Assembly (NCBI RefSeq): GCF_014839805.1
Contig: NC_051128.1
Location: forward strand, 11,608,466 to 11,672,465
From: Manduca sexta
Lineage: Eukaryota; Arthropoda; Insecta; Lepidoptera; Sphingidae
DNA length: 64,000 nucleotides
Direction of reading: 5' to 3'
Shown here: positions 16,454-26,785 of the stretch, in pieces
Position numbering within the stretch: the first letter of the stretch is position 1
How the letters are laid out: every line of letters begins with the position of its first letter
The notes under the pieces: model-generated
What the model was told of the DNA's origin: nothing
The model's input: the letters and a program-made list of their open reading frames with translations, nothing else
Databases searched by the model: none
Program-made: the position numbers and the translations under genes

Positions 16454-16482
16454 TAGATTGTTGATATTATTTATCTTTTATT
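16448..16482. terminator. Facing poly(A) signals of SMIM30 (+) and PYM (-)
   Basis: AATAAA on the plus strand at 16448-16453. AATAAA on the minus strand at 16477-16482 (plus-strand tttatt). Only 23 bases separate them, so the two transcripts should meet or overlap at their 3' ends. Confidence 0.6.
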
Positions 16483-16943
16483 GCTTCTGACAAGGAATCA
16501 ATTTTATGTTAAAGAAGACTGTCATCCTTCAGTGAATAATATTGCAGGATGTTACCTCAGATGGCTTCTCAACTGCACAATAACACCCACTATTGGTAAA
16601 TAATGACAACACAAAAGTTATTCAGTATATTTTACATGTTACATCAATTTCATTGTATAATAACATTGCACACATTCATTCATAAGACGAATAAATTCCA
16701 TTTACATAACTGATATTTTTTAAAATGTGTCGCTATTTAAGTATACTTTCATGCACATTAAAATCTAATTTAGAAATGTGAAAAGATTACTCCACAGATG
16801 TTTACTAGATCACTATATTTGGTATACATATAAAATATGCTATATTATTTTCTGAAGGTGGGAAATTGATTAGAAAATGTCCCGCATCACAATTAAAACA
16901 TGATTATCAAATGTTTAAAATATAATGTCACTGTCATCTTAAT

Positions 16944-19623
16944 CTATTGACTACTCTTTTCTAATTCATCTATTTCTTTTGTTATGTCATTTTTCTTCAT
17001 CAATTTCTCTCTCTGATCTTTGTCGGGTGTCTTGAGGGCTCCAGATTTAATCTTTTCTTCTAAAAGCTCTATGTCTCGGAGCTTCTTTTTGAGATTTTTT
17101 AGTCTTTTGGCGGGGTCTGCTGGTGGATCGTTGGAGGTTGGCGAGGAACTCGTGAATGCAGGCTCTGTTATCTCGCACTTGGCAAGCTTATCCGCTGCTT
17201 CATCAGCACCTGGAATAAATAATAATAAAACATATTTATTACAGACAATAAACCCTTAGTAATAATATTATTGCTCTTCAATTAAATCAGACCTTTCACT
17301 ATGTTTTTATAGAATTTCGATAACAATAAACAACATTAGATTTGCTTATAAAAGATAAATATTTTATATTCAGGTTATGTTTTAAAAATAATGTCAATGT
17401 AAAGAAATATAGAATTAATTTATTAAGAACATACCACTAGATGGCTTCTTTTTCTTCTTTTTCTTTTCAACATTGATGATCATCCCTGGAATGGGCTGTA
17501 TGGTGGTCCCTTGGCCTTTCTTGCTCTTCTGAGCCTCAGCTACTATCTCCGGCGTCAGACCAACCGGCAGGCCTGTGCTCTGTCTGGCTTTAAACTGTTT
17601 GCCTTTACTTTCGTAAAGTGGCACCTCCTCCTGTGGTACGTAGCCATCCTTTATTCGCCTCGGTTTGCGCCATGTGCCGTCAGGGCGTTGGGTTGCTGGT
17701 ATGAACTTGCAACCTAAAAAAGCAAAATAAATTATTATTTTCTATGTTTTTGCCTCACATTAAGATTAAAAACTGTTTGCATACATGGAGTATAGCATCA
17801 TCCAAGCGAGCATTGGACCGAGTCCCTAAATCCTGTATACCCTAAACCAGGGGTGGCCAACCGGTCGATCGCCACAACAAGTCCAGTCGATCGTGGCAAG
17901 GCAAAAATATAAATACGTAGAACAGACCGCGCAACATACCTAATCACTAACTGCTGCACGCATCGATTTGCATTATTTTTTTTATCAAAATAATAATAAA
18001 TTGTGTGCTGAACTATGTTGTTTCATTTAAGATTTTAAGATGTATGTAGCTTGGTAGATCGCACAGAGTATCATCAGTGAAAAGTAGATCTTGGGTCTTA
18101 CTAAGTTGGCCACCCCTGCCCTAAACCAACATACCAACCAAAACCCACGGTGGCTTTCTTTACAATTTTGCTTAAGCATACCCATATTAAGATTAATATA
18201 AAATTTTTGAATATTGGTTCAACAAACAGGGATAGAAAAAGTAGTAATAAAACCACTATGACAAACTCGCTGATACATAAGACTCTTTTCTAGACATCTG
18301 TTAACCTTGAGACTTGAGAAGAGTTTAAAATATCTTTCCCCAATTAAAAATAATGTGGCTACACTTAATATTTGAACAATGTTAGAAAAAAAAATTTCTA
18401 AGAAATAAATACTTTGTTGTTTATAATTAATATTTTATTTTATTGTCTGCTAAACTCAAGTGTAAACATGTAGATTGTAAATTACAATGTATATGCTTAG
18501 GTATTAATTATAATGGAAAGGAAATTACAACTTATATTTTGTTTCAGTTATTATATGTGTTTATTTGATTTATTTAGGGATTTTCCTGATTCGTCTATAA
18601 TTGGTATTAAAACTAAATGAAAAAAAAAGGTATAAGATGGGTTTTCCTTAGACAATCCTGCATCGAAGTCTAAGAAACTGAATGTTAAATTTTATAAAAA
18701 CAATATGTAATATTATAACTAAACTAAGAAAAAAATTTACTAAAATAAAAAATATTGAATGAACTATAGGTAAAGCTGATTTGTTAACTAAAAAACATAA
18801 ATTCTCAGTAAATGAACTAAACTCAACCACTCCTAAAACATTGCAGTCTATTTATGTATTTTTTCAATAATGAATTTTTGCAATAGACACAATAGAATGG
18901 AAATCAATTTGAATAGAACTTGTCTAAATGTTAACTTAGTAATAAAATATTATTCTATGATGCCCTTATATTTAGAGCTAGATACATGATTTTAAAATTA
19001 TGAGAATTATAATACAAATAGATTCAGGGCATTTCAAATATGCTATACAAGTTAGAGTATTTAGATTTTTACATTAAACTAAAATATTAGTATGTAGGCA
19101 ACGGATTGCATTATGTACAAAAAAGCAGTCGTTTATATCAGCTTGCCTATGCAATAATGATAAAAAAGCGTAGCTAAATACGCATAGTATCCACCTGCTC
19201 TTAGAACAGTCTTCCATTATATCTGACTATCAAATTGTTCAAAATAAAAAATTTCTAACAGCAAAAAGTAAGTTGAATGTTTTCGCTTGGTCTACCATTT
19301 ACAGATTCAACAAATCGTGTATATAATATATAAATAGAAGAGTTCCGCATCGCTTCACAGCCGCTTTCTATATGACAATTTTCGTGTAGAGCTATCGTTT
19401 TAATTAGTATGAAAATATCGCACGAAAAGGAATGCTTTAATTACCAACTTTCTCGATGAAAATGTTGAACCGTAATATCAACAAGTACACCACTAATATA
19501 CCAACCCGGGAAACTAATCATATTATTCAAAATTGCACTGAAAGGCTTATAAAAATCACTGAAAGCCAATACAAAGACATAGCACATACCGTCAGCGTCG
19601 TGTTCGTACGCCGTTGTGGCCAT
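16944..19623 (-). CDS. PYM: Partner of Y14 and Mago (PYM), exon-junction-complex disassembly factor
   Basis: Three exons, 19590-19623, 17435-17713 and 16944-17209, join in frame to 192 residues, close to the human protein of about 204. The start [12 protein letters not shown] sits on the 34-bp first exon. Exon 2 carries the conserved N-terminal block that grips the Mago-Y14 heterodimer ([19 protein letters not shown], then [14 protein letters not shown]). It also has a proline-rich stretch (GLPVGLTPE) and a lysine run before the second junction. Exon 3 encodes a charged C-terminal helix ([20 protein letters not shown]) matching the part that contacts the small ribosomal subunit. PYM strips exon junction complexes from translated mRNA in the cytoplasm. 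It is head-to-head with LIN37. Intron 1 contains a hAT MITE. Confidence 0.95.
17848..18118. mobile_element. Non-autonomous hAT MITE with 8-bp target duplication
   Basis: Terminal inverted repeats CAGGGGTGGCCAAC (17848-17861) and GTTGGCCACCCCTG (18105-18118) are perfect over 14 bases. The flanking 8-mer ccctaaac is present on both sides (17840-17847 and 18119-18126), as hAT transposition leaves. It is 271 bp with no coding, in PYM intron 1. Confidence 0.93.
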
Positions 19624-20215
19624 TATTTACCACAAATACGAAGCCACTTTTAATATGCTAATGTAACATTTAGAAATCAGGACGTGCCTTGCGAAATTTT
19701 TATTTTACAGGCGACTATTTTTGATTCGAATACAACTATTTTGACATTTAGCGAAAAAACCGAATGGCGTTGAACGATTTGCGGAAATTGAGTGAAGGAA
19801 AAGATTAGTAACGCATAGAGTAAATACACAAAAACAGCCACGTAAAATTACATCAAATAATAAAATTATGTAAAATGAAACGAGTACATAATTTTTATAC
19901 GTTTCATAATAAATTCTAAAAATATTAATACCTAACCCTCATAAGACATATTTGCTTGTTAGACGTTAGTCGATAGTTTTGTGCTTAGTTTATTCGACAC
20001 ACAAAATCCTACTAATCGTGAACCGACGCCAATCACAAAATTTTTAGTGACAGAAATCATAAATACCAGAGACCAATAAACTAGAATAAATACCAAGACA
20101 TTGCTAAGTCTAACAAATCTAGTTCATTTGTCTCTGCTAACAAATTTAAAATTGTTGCGATCGATCTAAAACTATCTTTTGTTTTATTAAAGTTAATAAT
20201 TAGTGTAACTACATA
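19624..20215. promoter_or_regulatory. Shared 5' region of PYM (-) and LIN37 (+)
   Basis: 592 bases lie between the two start codons, with no coding in between, so both promoters and 5' UTRs must fall here or nearby. I see no convincing TATA box or named factor site. Confidence 0.6.
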
Positions 20216-22692
20216 ATGCCAAAAAGAAGGAGATTGTTTACACCTTTAAGGCACAGGAAGAGCCAAAATATTATTTCAAAAAATGATTATGATGAAAGAA
20301 GTAAGTTTGTTTTTACGTAAAACATAATAACTTTTCCATGTCTTTATTTAAACTATTCATGGTTCCATACAATATCTCTTGCATTAAATCATGTCTTCTT
20401 GAAATTATTATTTTCCAGCTAAAGAGGTATCAACTGCCCGAGGTAGGCTGCAAGGTGCCTTGATGGAAGTCCTCGATCCAGCTGGCGAAGAATCTGACGT
20501 GTCTTCTGACCAAAGCCCACCCAAACGAAGCAGGTTGTTACAGTAAATAATAAATGTCGATGTTTATATTTTCACTTCTGTGATAATTCTCCAATTTTCA
20601 TATTTTTGGAGATAATAAAATATCGCGTAACTAGCATTGATAAATACAGTATAAAAGCCAAAAAAAATTTAGGGTAGAGTTGAAACTGAAAGTGTGGATT
20701 TCTTTGCATTTTATGTACTAATCTCATTTGTTTTTGTTTAATAACTTAATATACTAATAATATTAATGCTAGTTATGCAGTATTTGAGTATCGACAACAG
20801 TTTGAAATAGTCCATTTGACCTAGCAAGATGCAAGCAAATTTTACTTTGATATATTGCTGTAATTGATAATACCAAGGTCCTGTAGTATGCATAATACTA
20901 ACTTCATAAAATGAAATGACTAGAACAAGGTTAAAAAAACCAAAGTTGACCTAAGAAACTTCATTTTAGACTTCTAGATTCAGGATTTTGTTAGGCATCA
21001 TTAAAGTCTATCAAATATACATAATATTGTATGACATAACTATACTTGGTGCTGATGACAGTAATAGATACAACCTTTAAAAACTTATTTTAACAAAGAA
21101 ATCCCAACAAATACTTTGCCTATGGGAAAAGATGCCTAAATATTAATCAAAGAAATGGTATATCCATTTGCCAAATTTCATCCAAATCCCTATATTGCTA
21201 TCTGTGTTAACTTCTAAAAAATATTAAACTTGTGCATCTTGCTTCTTACTAATATTATAAATGCAAATGTTAGGATGTTTAATAGAAATGCAGAAACCAC
21301 TGAACATGACATGTGGATAGGCCAAGTTCTGGATGAACATATAAGCTTTTCGTAAAATGATAATTTGCTCCTGTAGGAAATATATATTTATTAAACTTAG
21401 TTTTTTAAATAAACATTTCTCCCACAAAGATGGAGCTATGTCTTGCTACAGTGATTTATGGATGTTTGTAACGGAAAGGATTTTCCATATGGGAGAAGCC
21501 ACAAGCCACACCGAGTTACAATATTAAATTGATTTTTTATTTCAGACATTCTGGTAATGATCTAAGGAACTATTTCTCTGATGATGAAGACAGATATATG
21601 TCACGTCGCCCGCCCCGCCAGTCCTACGTGTTGAAGCTGTTTGACAGGAGTGTGGACCTCTCCCAGTTCAGTGAGGACTCTCCACTCTACCCTATATGCA
21701 GGGCGTGGATTGCCAACCAGCCTAAAGCAGACTATAAAAAATTTGGGTAAGTATTTTACTCACTTAAAGCATAGTAATAATTTTTGTATTTGTCTAGTGC
21801 AGTTAATTTTCAGTAAAAGAACTTAATATTTCCAGAAATATTGCCGAATGTATTTATCAACATTAATCAAAAACTTATAAATTATTAAAAAAAAATGTGT
21901 TTTTATGTAAAATTTAATAAATACTAAAGTTTTTTTGTGCGTCATATTGCATCCATTTAAATATTATTTCAGAAAAACATATGCGGCTCCAGAGCAAAAT
22001 GAGAACACTGTGGAGCTGCCAGGACCAGAAGGCCCTACAGTGTCACGAATACCGGAACTGTTGCCAGAGCAGAAGGCTGCTAACAAAGACAACATCAACT
22101 TGAACTATGTAAGTACTGTGATATTCTTTTAAATTAATGATTTATTTTCGGACTAGGTAAAATTATGAACACCTATGGCAAAAAATTACTTTGTTTATCT
22201 GGCAAACAAGCAAATGGCGGACCTGGTGATGACTGATCTCTACCTATAACACCCAACATGCTAGACATGAATAAGGATAAGGGAAGGGAGGGCTACCATT
22301 AATTACCCATCATATGAAATGCAACAGAGAGCTATAATATTCATGCATTGCTGGTCATAGAAGGCTTGTTATTTTTTCCTTACATCTACAGTTGAAACTG
22401 GTTTATAATGATGCATCAATCATAACAACGAAATGGTAAGGTCTCAGTTTGTAGATGTATAAAAATTAATTATTGGTTTCCATTGTATATTGTGATATAT
22501 AAAACCATGAACTGCTATATTATCATACTGTTCCACAAGCGAGAAGCCCCGCCGCCCACCAGAGAGCAACTGCTGCAGTCGCACACGGCGCGGTGGACCG
22601 CAGTGCGCGCCGCCTGGGTGGCGCAGTCCAACAAGGCTGAGATGCGGTACGAGGCCACGCAGCAGCTGCTCAACAGGATCAATGTCAAGTAA
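20216..22692 (+). CDS. LIN37: LIN37, subunit of the MuvB core of the DREAM complex
   Basis: Five exons, 20216-20300, 20419-20533, 21546-21746, 21973-22108 and 22540-22692, join in frame to 229 residues (human about 246). The basic N-terminus ([15 protein letters not shown]) is followed by an acidic-serine segment. Next is the family signature in exon 3, [20 protein letters not shown] then PLYPICRAW, almost identical to human. The C-terminal exon has the conserved helical part ([20 protein letters not shown]). LIN37 helps MuvB repress cell-cycle genes in the nucleus. The donor of exon 2 is weak (AG|GTTGTT) and reading through hits a stop after a few codons. A possible late splice at 22689/23040 would change only the last residues. 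Tail-to-tail with ZCCHC4. Confidence 0.94.
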
Positions 22693-23124
22693 ATATTACG
22701 ACAAGCTTGTCACCTAAGATAGATTAGAAACATAATATTTTAATAAGTGTGTGTAGTTTTTTATTATCAAATGGGGAAAATTAATTGAAGATGTTAGAAA
22801 TGGTATTGTGATCAGTAGGATAGATATTATATTTTAACTTCTTCATTTGTCAGTGTTAAAGTCTTAAAGATTTATCAATAATTGTGTTTGTTATTGTCAC
22901 CTGTTTTTTTTAATACTGATAAATTATTTTAGAGGCTAATTCTAGAAAATGTCCTGAAGAATAATATTACATGTACACCCTAATTAAAACAATGACCACA
23001 ACCACAAATGTTAAATAATATTCTTTTTTTTTGTTTCAGTAATATATAACGGTTAGCAGATAAGAGAAGACATTTAGATTGAATTTACATTTTGTAAATA
23101 ACTTTTAACTTGATTGCCAATCGG

Positions 23125-23189
23125 AATAAAAATCATGCATGATTGAGAATTATGGAATAAAAGAATTGAGCATTTTATATAGATTTATT
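23125..23189. terminator. Facing poly(A) signals of LIN37 (+) and ZCCHC4 (-)
   Basis: AATAAA on the plus strand at 23125-23130. A minus-strand AATAAA at 23184-23189 lies only about 23 bases past the ZCCHC4 stop. Transcripts from the two genes probably end within or past each other. Confidence 0.6.
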
Positions 23190-23211
23190 TTGTAAATAAA
23201 AAAAATAATGG

Positions 23212-26200
23212 TTATGCTTGTTTTCTTTTTTTATTTCCTTTTGTTTGTTGCGGGCAGCTGGCTTGCTTGTGTCCCTTCTCCTTGCACTTGTAGCAAGACT
23301 GTAAAATAAACAAATTTTGAATGTTTTATCATAATTAAAACAATATTTATGAGAGACTTTGCTTCTATATTGTACTCTTTGTTTTTAGTACACAACATAG
23401 TACAAGCATAATATTTTGTACAATATTGAGTCTCAAATTAAATGCAGAATATTGACTTCATAAAATAATATATTACCTGACTCTCAACAACGACACCACA
23501 CACATGCCCCTTCTGTTGGCAGCATCGTTCACACACACCACAGTGGAAGAACGTAGGCTTCACGCACCTCTTGCAGATATTACAGTGTTTGTATGTCATC
23601 CCATTTTTACTGGTGCACTCTTTACATTTATTGCAGTGGTTATTACTAGCAGCAACCCAATATTTGCACTTATCACACAGTTTATAGTTCTTATCGTTTG
23701 ATAAGTCTATTGTGATGAGCGGCAAATTGGTGAAGAAACGGACCGGTGATCCGAATTTGCGGCCCGTATTAGTCTTACTTTGGAATTTCTTATGTTTTTC
23801 GTATTCAACCTGTGAGAAAAAGTTAAATTATAATTATAGTTTTGTCCAACACACACTGTTCAAAATTAAAATATGTTATTAATTAGTATGCTATCGCATT
23901 ATTAAAGTGTGAGTCCATTATCTTAAAAAATTTAACAAAATGAGAAGGAACAAAGTAATTTTTATGTATTTTTTTTTAATAAAATATATAGTCTATTTAC
24001 AAAATAATATTGTAGTCTCAAATTCATTCAGCTACTTATGCAGCTGAGTGTACTTTCAAACAAATATTTTTAAGTTGAAAAAATAATCCTCACCTGATAA
24101 TCATGCATCCTTATTTTGGGCAATATATTTCTAATGTAGGGTTCTGAGAAGTATGGGAATGCCCATAAGACAGGAAGGGTGTCATCATCTGGTCTCTCAC
24201 AGACCCTTCTGTATGTTGCTTCTAACTCTTTCAGTGTGTGTGCGAGTGGTTCTACACGACCTCCAAAGGGAGGGTCCATTACCACACAAATACCTCCATT
24301 TCTAAAATACAAAAAATAACGCATAAGAAACATTTTTAGAATGATAGTTACACATTTTATTTTTAAAATAAATAATGGCATATTATTCTAATAAGACGGT
24401 AATCCCACCCCCCTGATCACATCATGGGACTGAACACAGGTGAATAGTGTGCCTTGGTTTCACCTGTGCACATTGCTTGATAAAGGCATGATATTATGCT
24501 TATCCATATTGTCCACTTTTAAACCAAAATCTAAATAATACCTAATACTGTTTCAATGTATTAAAATTGTTTCTATTGTTTTCATATTCAAAACATAAAA
24601 TCAAACAAATGTATCTCAAACATTTGATTATATGATTAAATTAATTATATCATGCAAAGGACCAAAATGTAATTCATACTTAGATTTCTTGAAGAACTTA
24701 TTCAAAATCCTCTCATCTTCATTGCCGTTAAACATGTAGTTGTTGAACATGTTATACCAGATGTATTTGTTGGGTGCATTGAACAGATGGTGACGAGTAT
24801 CGAAATCAAGTAATATTGAGTCATAGTCCGGATGGGCCTGTGCAGCTTCATGCACTGACGGTGTTCCGATGCAGATAATATTTCTGGACACAAAATAAAA
24901 AATTGTGCAATGTTATTACATTTTTATAATCAAGTTATTGTTTTCATTGGAACATTTGAAATTGACTGCCTCAGTGGCATAGTTTTAATACGTAGGCGGT
25001 ACTAATTTAACTACCGCACTGAGGTCCTGGGTTCGAATCCTTGGTTGGGTCAAAAGAAATGTAATAATTGAATGGTTTTTATTTAGGTTGGCGGAAAACC
25101 CCGTGTTTCGCAAAGCACAGAAAGCCGTGCTGCACCTGATCTCTCTCCAGACATGTCTCATAGCCGTCTCACAGACTATGAGAGTGAAGGAACGGAAAGT
25201 GCACCTGTGTATTGCACACACACTTGTGTACTATATGTCCCTCATACCTGGCTGATATTTAATATCTTTGTTGAAATTGGCCACAGCCGCCAAAACTTGG
25301 CTAGGTGGGTTTTTAATTTTTGTTCATAATTGAAACAATAAATGAAATCTAATTGACTTGTTACATAGAATTTCATTCTAGAATAATTACTACAAAAAAT
25401 ACACTTTCTTTATATGATTTAAAATAAATACATACTCTTAAATGACAGGTTTATTACACAAGCATCTATTGATGAGGTTTCATAGCTCTATTATTGATAG
25501 TTAAAAAAATGTATAAGAATATAAAACTTACGAAATTTTATTATTCTTCAAGATCCCAAGTATGGTGCCAACAGATTTCTTAGTGAACATGTACTGAGCT
25601 TCAACAGCATCATTCTCTAAGGTTGGCAGCCATGATGAAGGGTGCGTGAGCTGCTCGTCAGTGAGAGACATTGTGACTCTGTGGTCCTTGAGATGTTTCT
25701 TACTTTGTGACATGATGTACAGCTCTTTACATGTGTTGCAGTAGGCCCGGTTTGAATAATGGCAGGATTTTACCTAGAAATTAATAAAATAACACACATT
25801 ACACCATACACATTACTCCCAAAGTAGTCATATGTGTAACTAGAGCACTAACTTTTCATCTATGTGTTCCGTCCCAAAGATGTAATAGAGGGGAGCCTAC
25901 CACCATTTCAGGCACATATTTCTGACTTAGGACTAATACCGAGGAGAACACCGGAATACCATTTTGCCCGATCCGGGATTCGAACCGGGAACTTAGAACC
26001 GTGTCGTACTGTACACGTAATACAACTATGCCACTGAGACAGACAAACAAATTATTCAGTCTATACTTTAAGTCTTAAAGAAATTGATTAAAAAAAATAT
26101 AATCTGTATCCTATGTCAATTTTATTTGTAGAAATAGATGGTTTGCGGTAAGTTTCTAACCTCATTAAAATTCTTCCATGCGCTAGCTTTATCAATCTTC

Positions 26201-26457
26201 GGTATTAAACTATAATACTTTTCGTTGCGTTTCTTAACATTCTCCTTTTCCCAGTCTTCCTCGTCAATATGAATGGTGCAGTCTTTCTTATTCCTACATG
26301 AGGAACATCCAAAATATCGGCCCTTTTCGTTCGAAAATAACAAAGTAGGACCGTGTAAGCACAACGGATGACTCGTTACATCTTCTACTACAACTTCAAT
26401 GGGTGAAGACTTTTGGACATTACTCTCTTTAGATTCTAACTTGCGTTTCTTGGCCAT
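23212..26457 (-). CDS. ZCCHC4: ZCCHC4, 28S rRNA N6-adenosine methyltransferase
   Basis: Six exons, 26161-26457, 25532-25773, 24680-24883, 24094-24301, 23477-23809 and 23212-23298, join in frame to 456 residues (human about 513). The N-terminal GRF-type zinc finger is clear (CLHGPTLLFSNEKGRYFGC then CRNKKDC). The Rossmann-like methyltransferase part follows (NIICIGTPSVHE), then the catalytic box VVMDPPFGGRVEP in exon 24094-24301, the DPPF type used by N6-adenine methylases. A cysteine/histidine-rich DHHC-like region follows (CDKCKYW...CNKCKECTSK...CKRCVKP). The last exon holds the CCHC knuckle CYKCKEKGHKQASC and a basic tail. In mammals this enzyme makes the single m6A of 28S rRNA. Donor 26160 (GTTAGA) is weaker than the others. 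Head-to-head with C1QBP. Confidence 0.95.
24392..24490 (+). repeat. Short dispersed repeat, family C
   Basis: 'gacggtaatcccacccccct', 'gatcacatcatgggactgaa' and 'gtttcacctgtgcacattgc' form a block I recognise as a common lepidopteran repeat. It lies in a ZCCHC4 intron, and there is no second copy in this window. Confidence 0.45.
24962..25315 (+). mobile_element. tRNA-derived SINE
   Basis: A Pol III A-box-like sequence (ctcagtggcatagtt, about 24970) and a B box GGTTCGAATCC (25030-25040) start a unit of about 350 bp. Its body ('ccccgtgtttcgcaaagcac', 'tagccgtctcacagactatg') is also present, reversed, at 42230-42450. It lies in a ZCCHC4 intron. It is not a functional tRNA, because no cloverleaf closes around the boxes. 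Confidence 0.8.
25848..26046 (-). mobile_element. tRNA-derived SINE, reverse orientation
   Basis: The complement of the B box is at 25976-25986 (ggattcgaacc) and the A-box side ends 'ctatgccactgagacag'. The body 'tgtgttccgtcccaaagatg' matches the copies at 60893-61150 and 61815-62030. It lies in ZCCHC4 intron 1. Confidence 0.8.
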
Positions 26458-26785
26458 AATGTAAATATAATAATAATTTTAATTTAAAAACAACTTAAAT
26501 TACAATCAACACGTGAAAAATAAGTAATGCGTGAAAACGTGAAAGTGACGTTCAAGTTGATTTTGACACTTGAGTATTTAAATTCCATAGAGAAAAAAAG
26601 TTAATATCGTTGGTCGTTGTGTAATATCAAATACGTGAATGTCATCTCATATATGTGTTACCAGCCTTTTATAAATTATTTTACTTTGGTAACATAAAAT
26701 ATAACGCCGGTCGCATTTTTTCCTGATTCTTGACATTTTTGTCAATTTTTCTGATTTATCTAATAGGTACTAATTAGAAACAAAA
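26458..26785. promoter_or_regulatory. Bidirectional promoter region between ZCCHC4 (-) and C1QBP (+)
   Basis: Only 328 bases separate the two start codons. A perfect E-box CACGTG is at 26510-26515, with nearby 'gcgtgaaaacgtgaaagtgacg'-like CGTG-rich sequence. No TATA box is evident. Shared control is inferred from spacing alone. Confidence 0.6.

Noticed and set aside
25030..25040. B-box sequences that could mark true tRNA genes (also 31285, 61079, 63060)
   Set aside because: No acceptor stem or cloverleaf closes around them. Each is followed by a SINE body or unrelated DNA.
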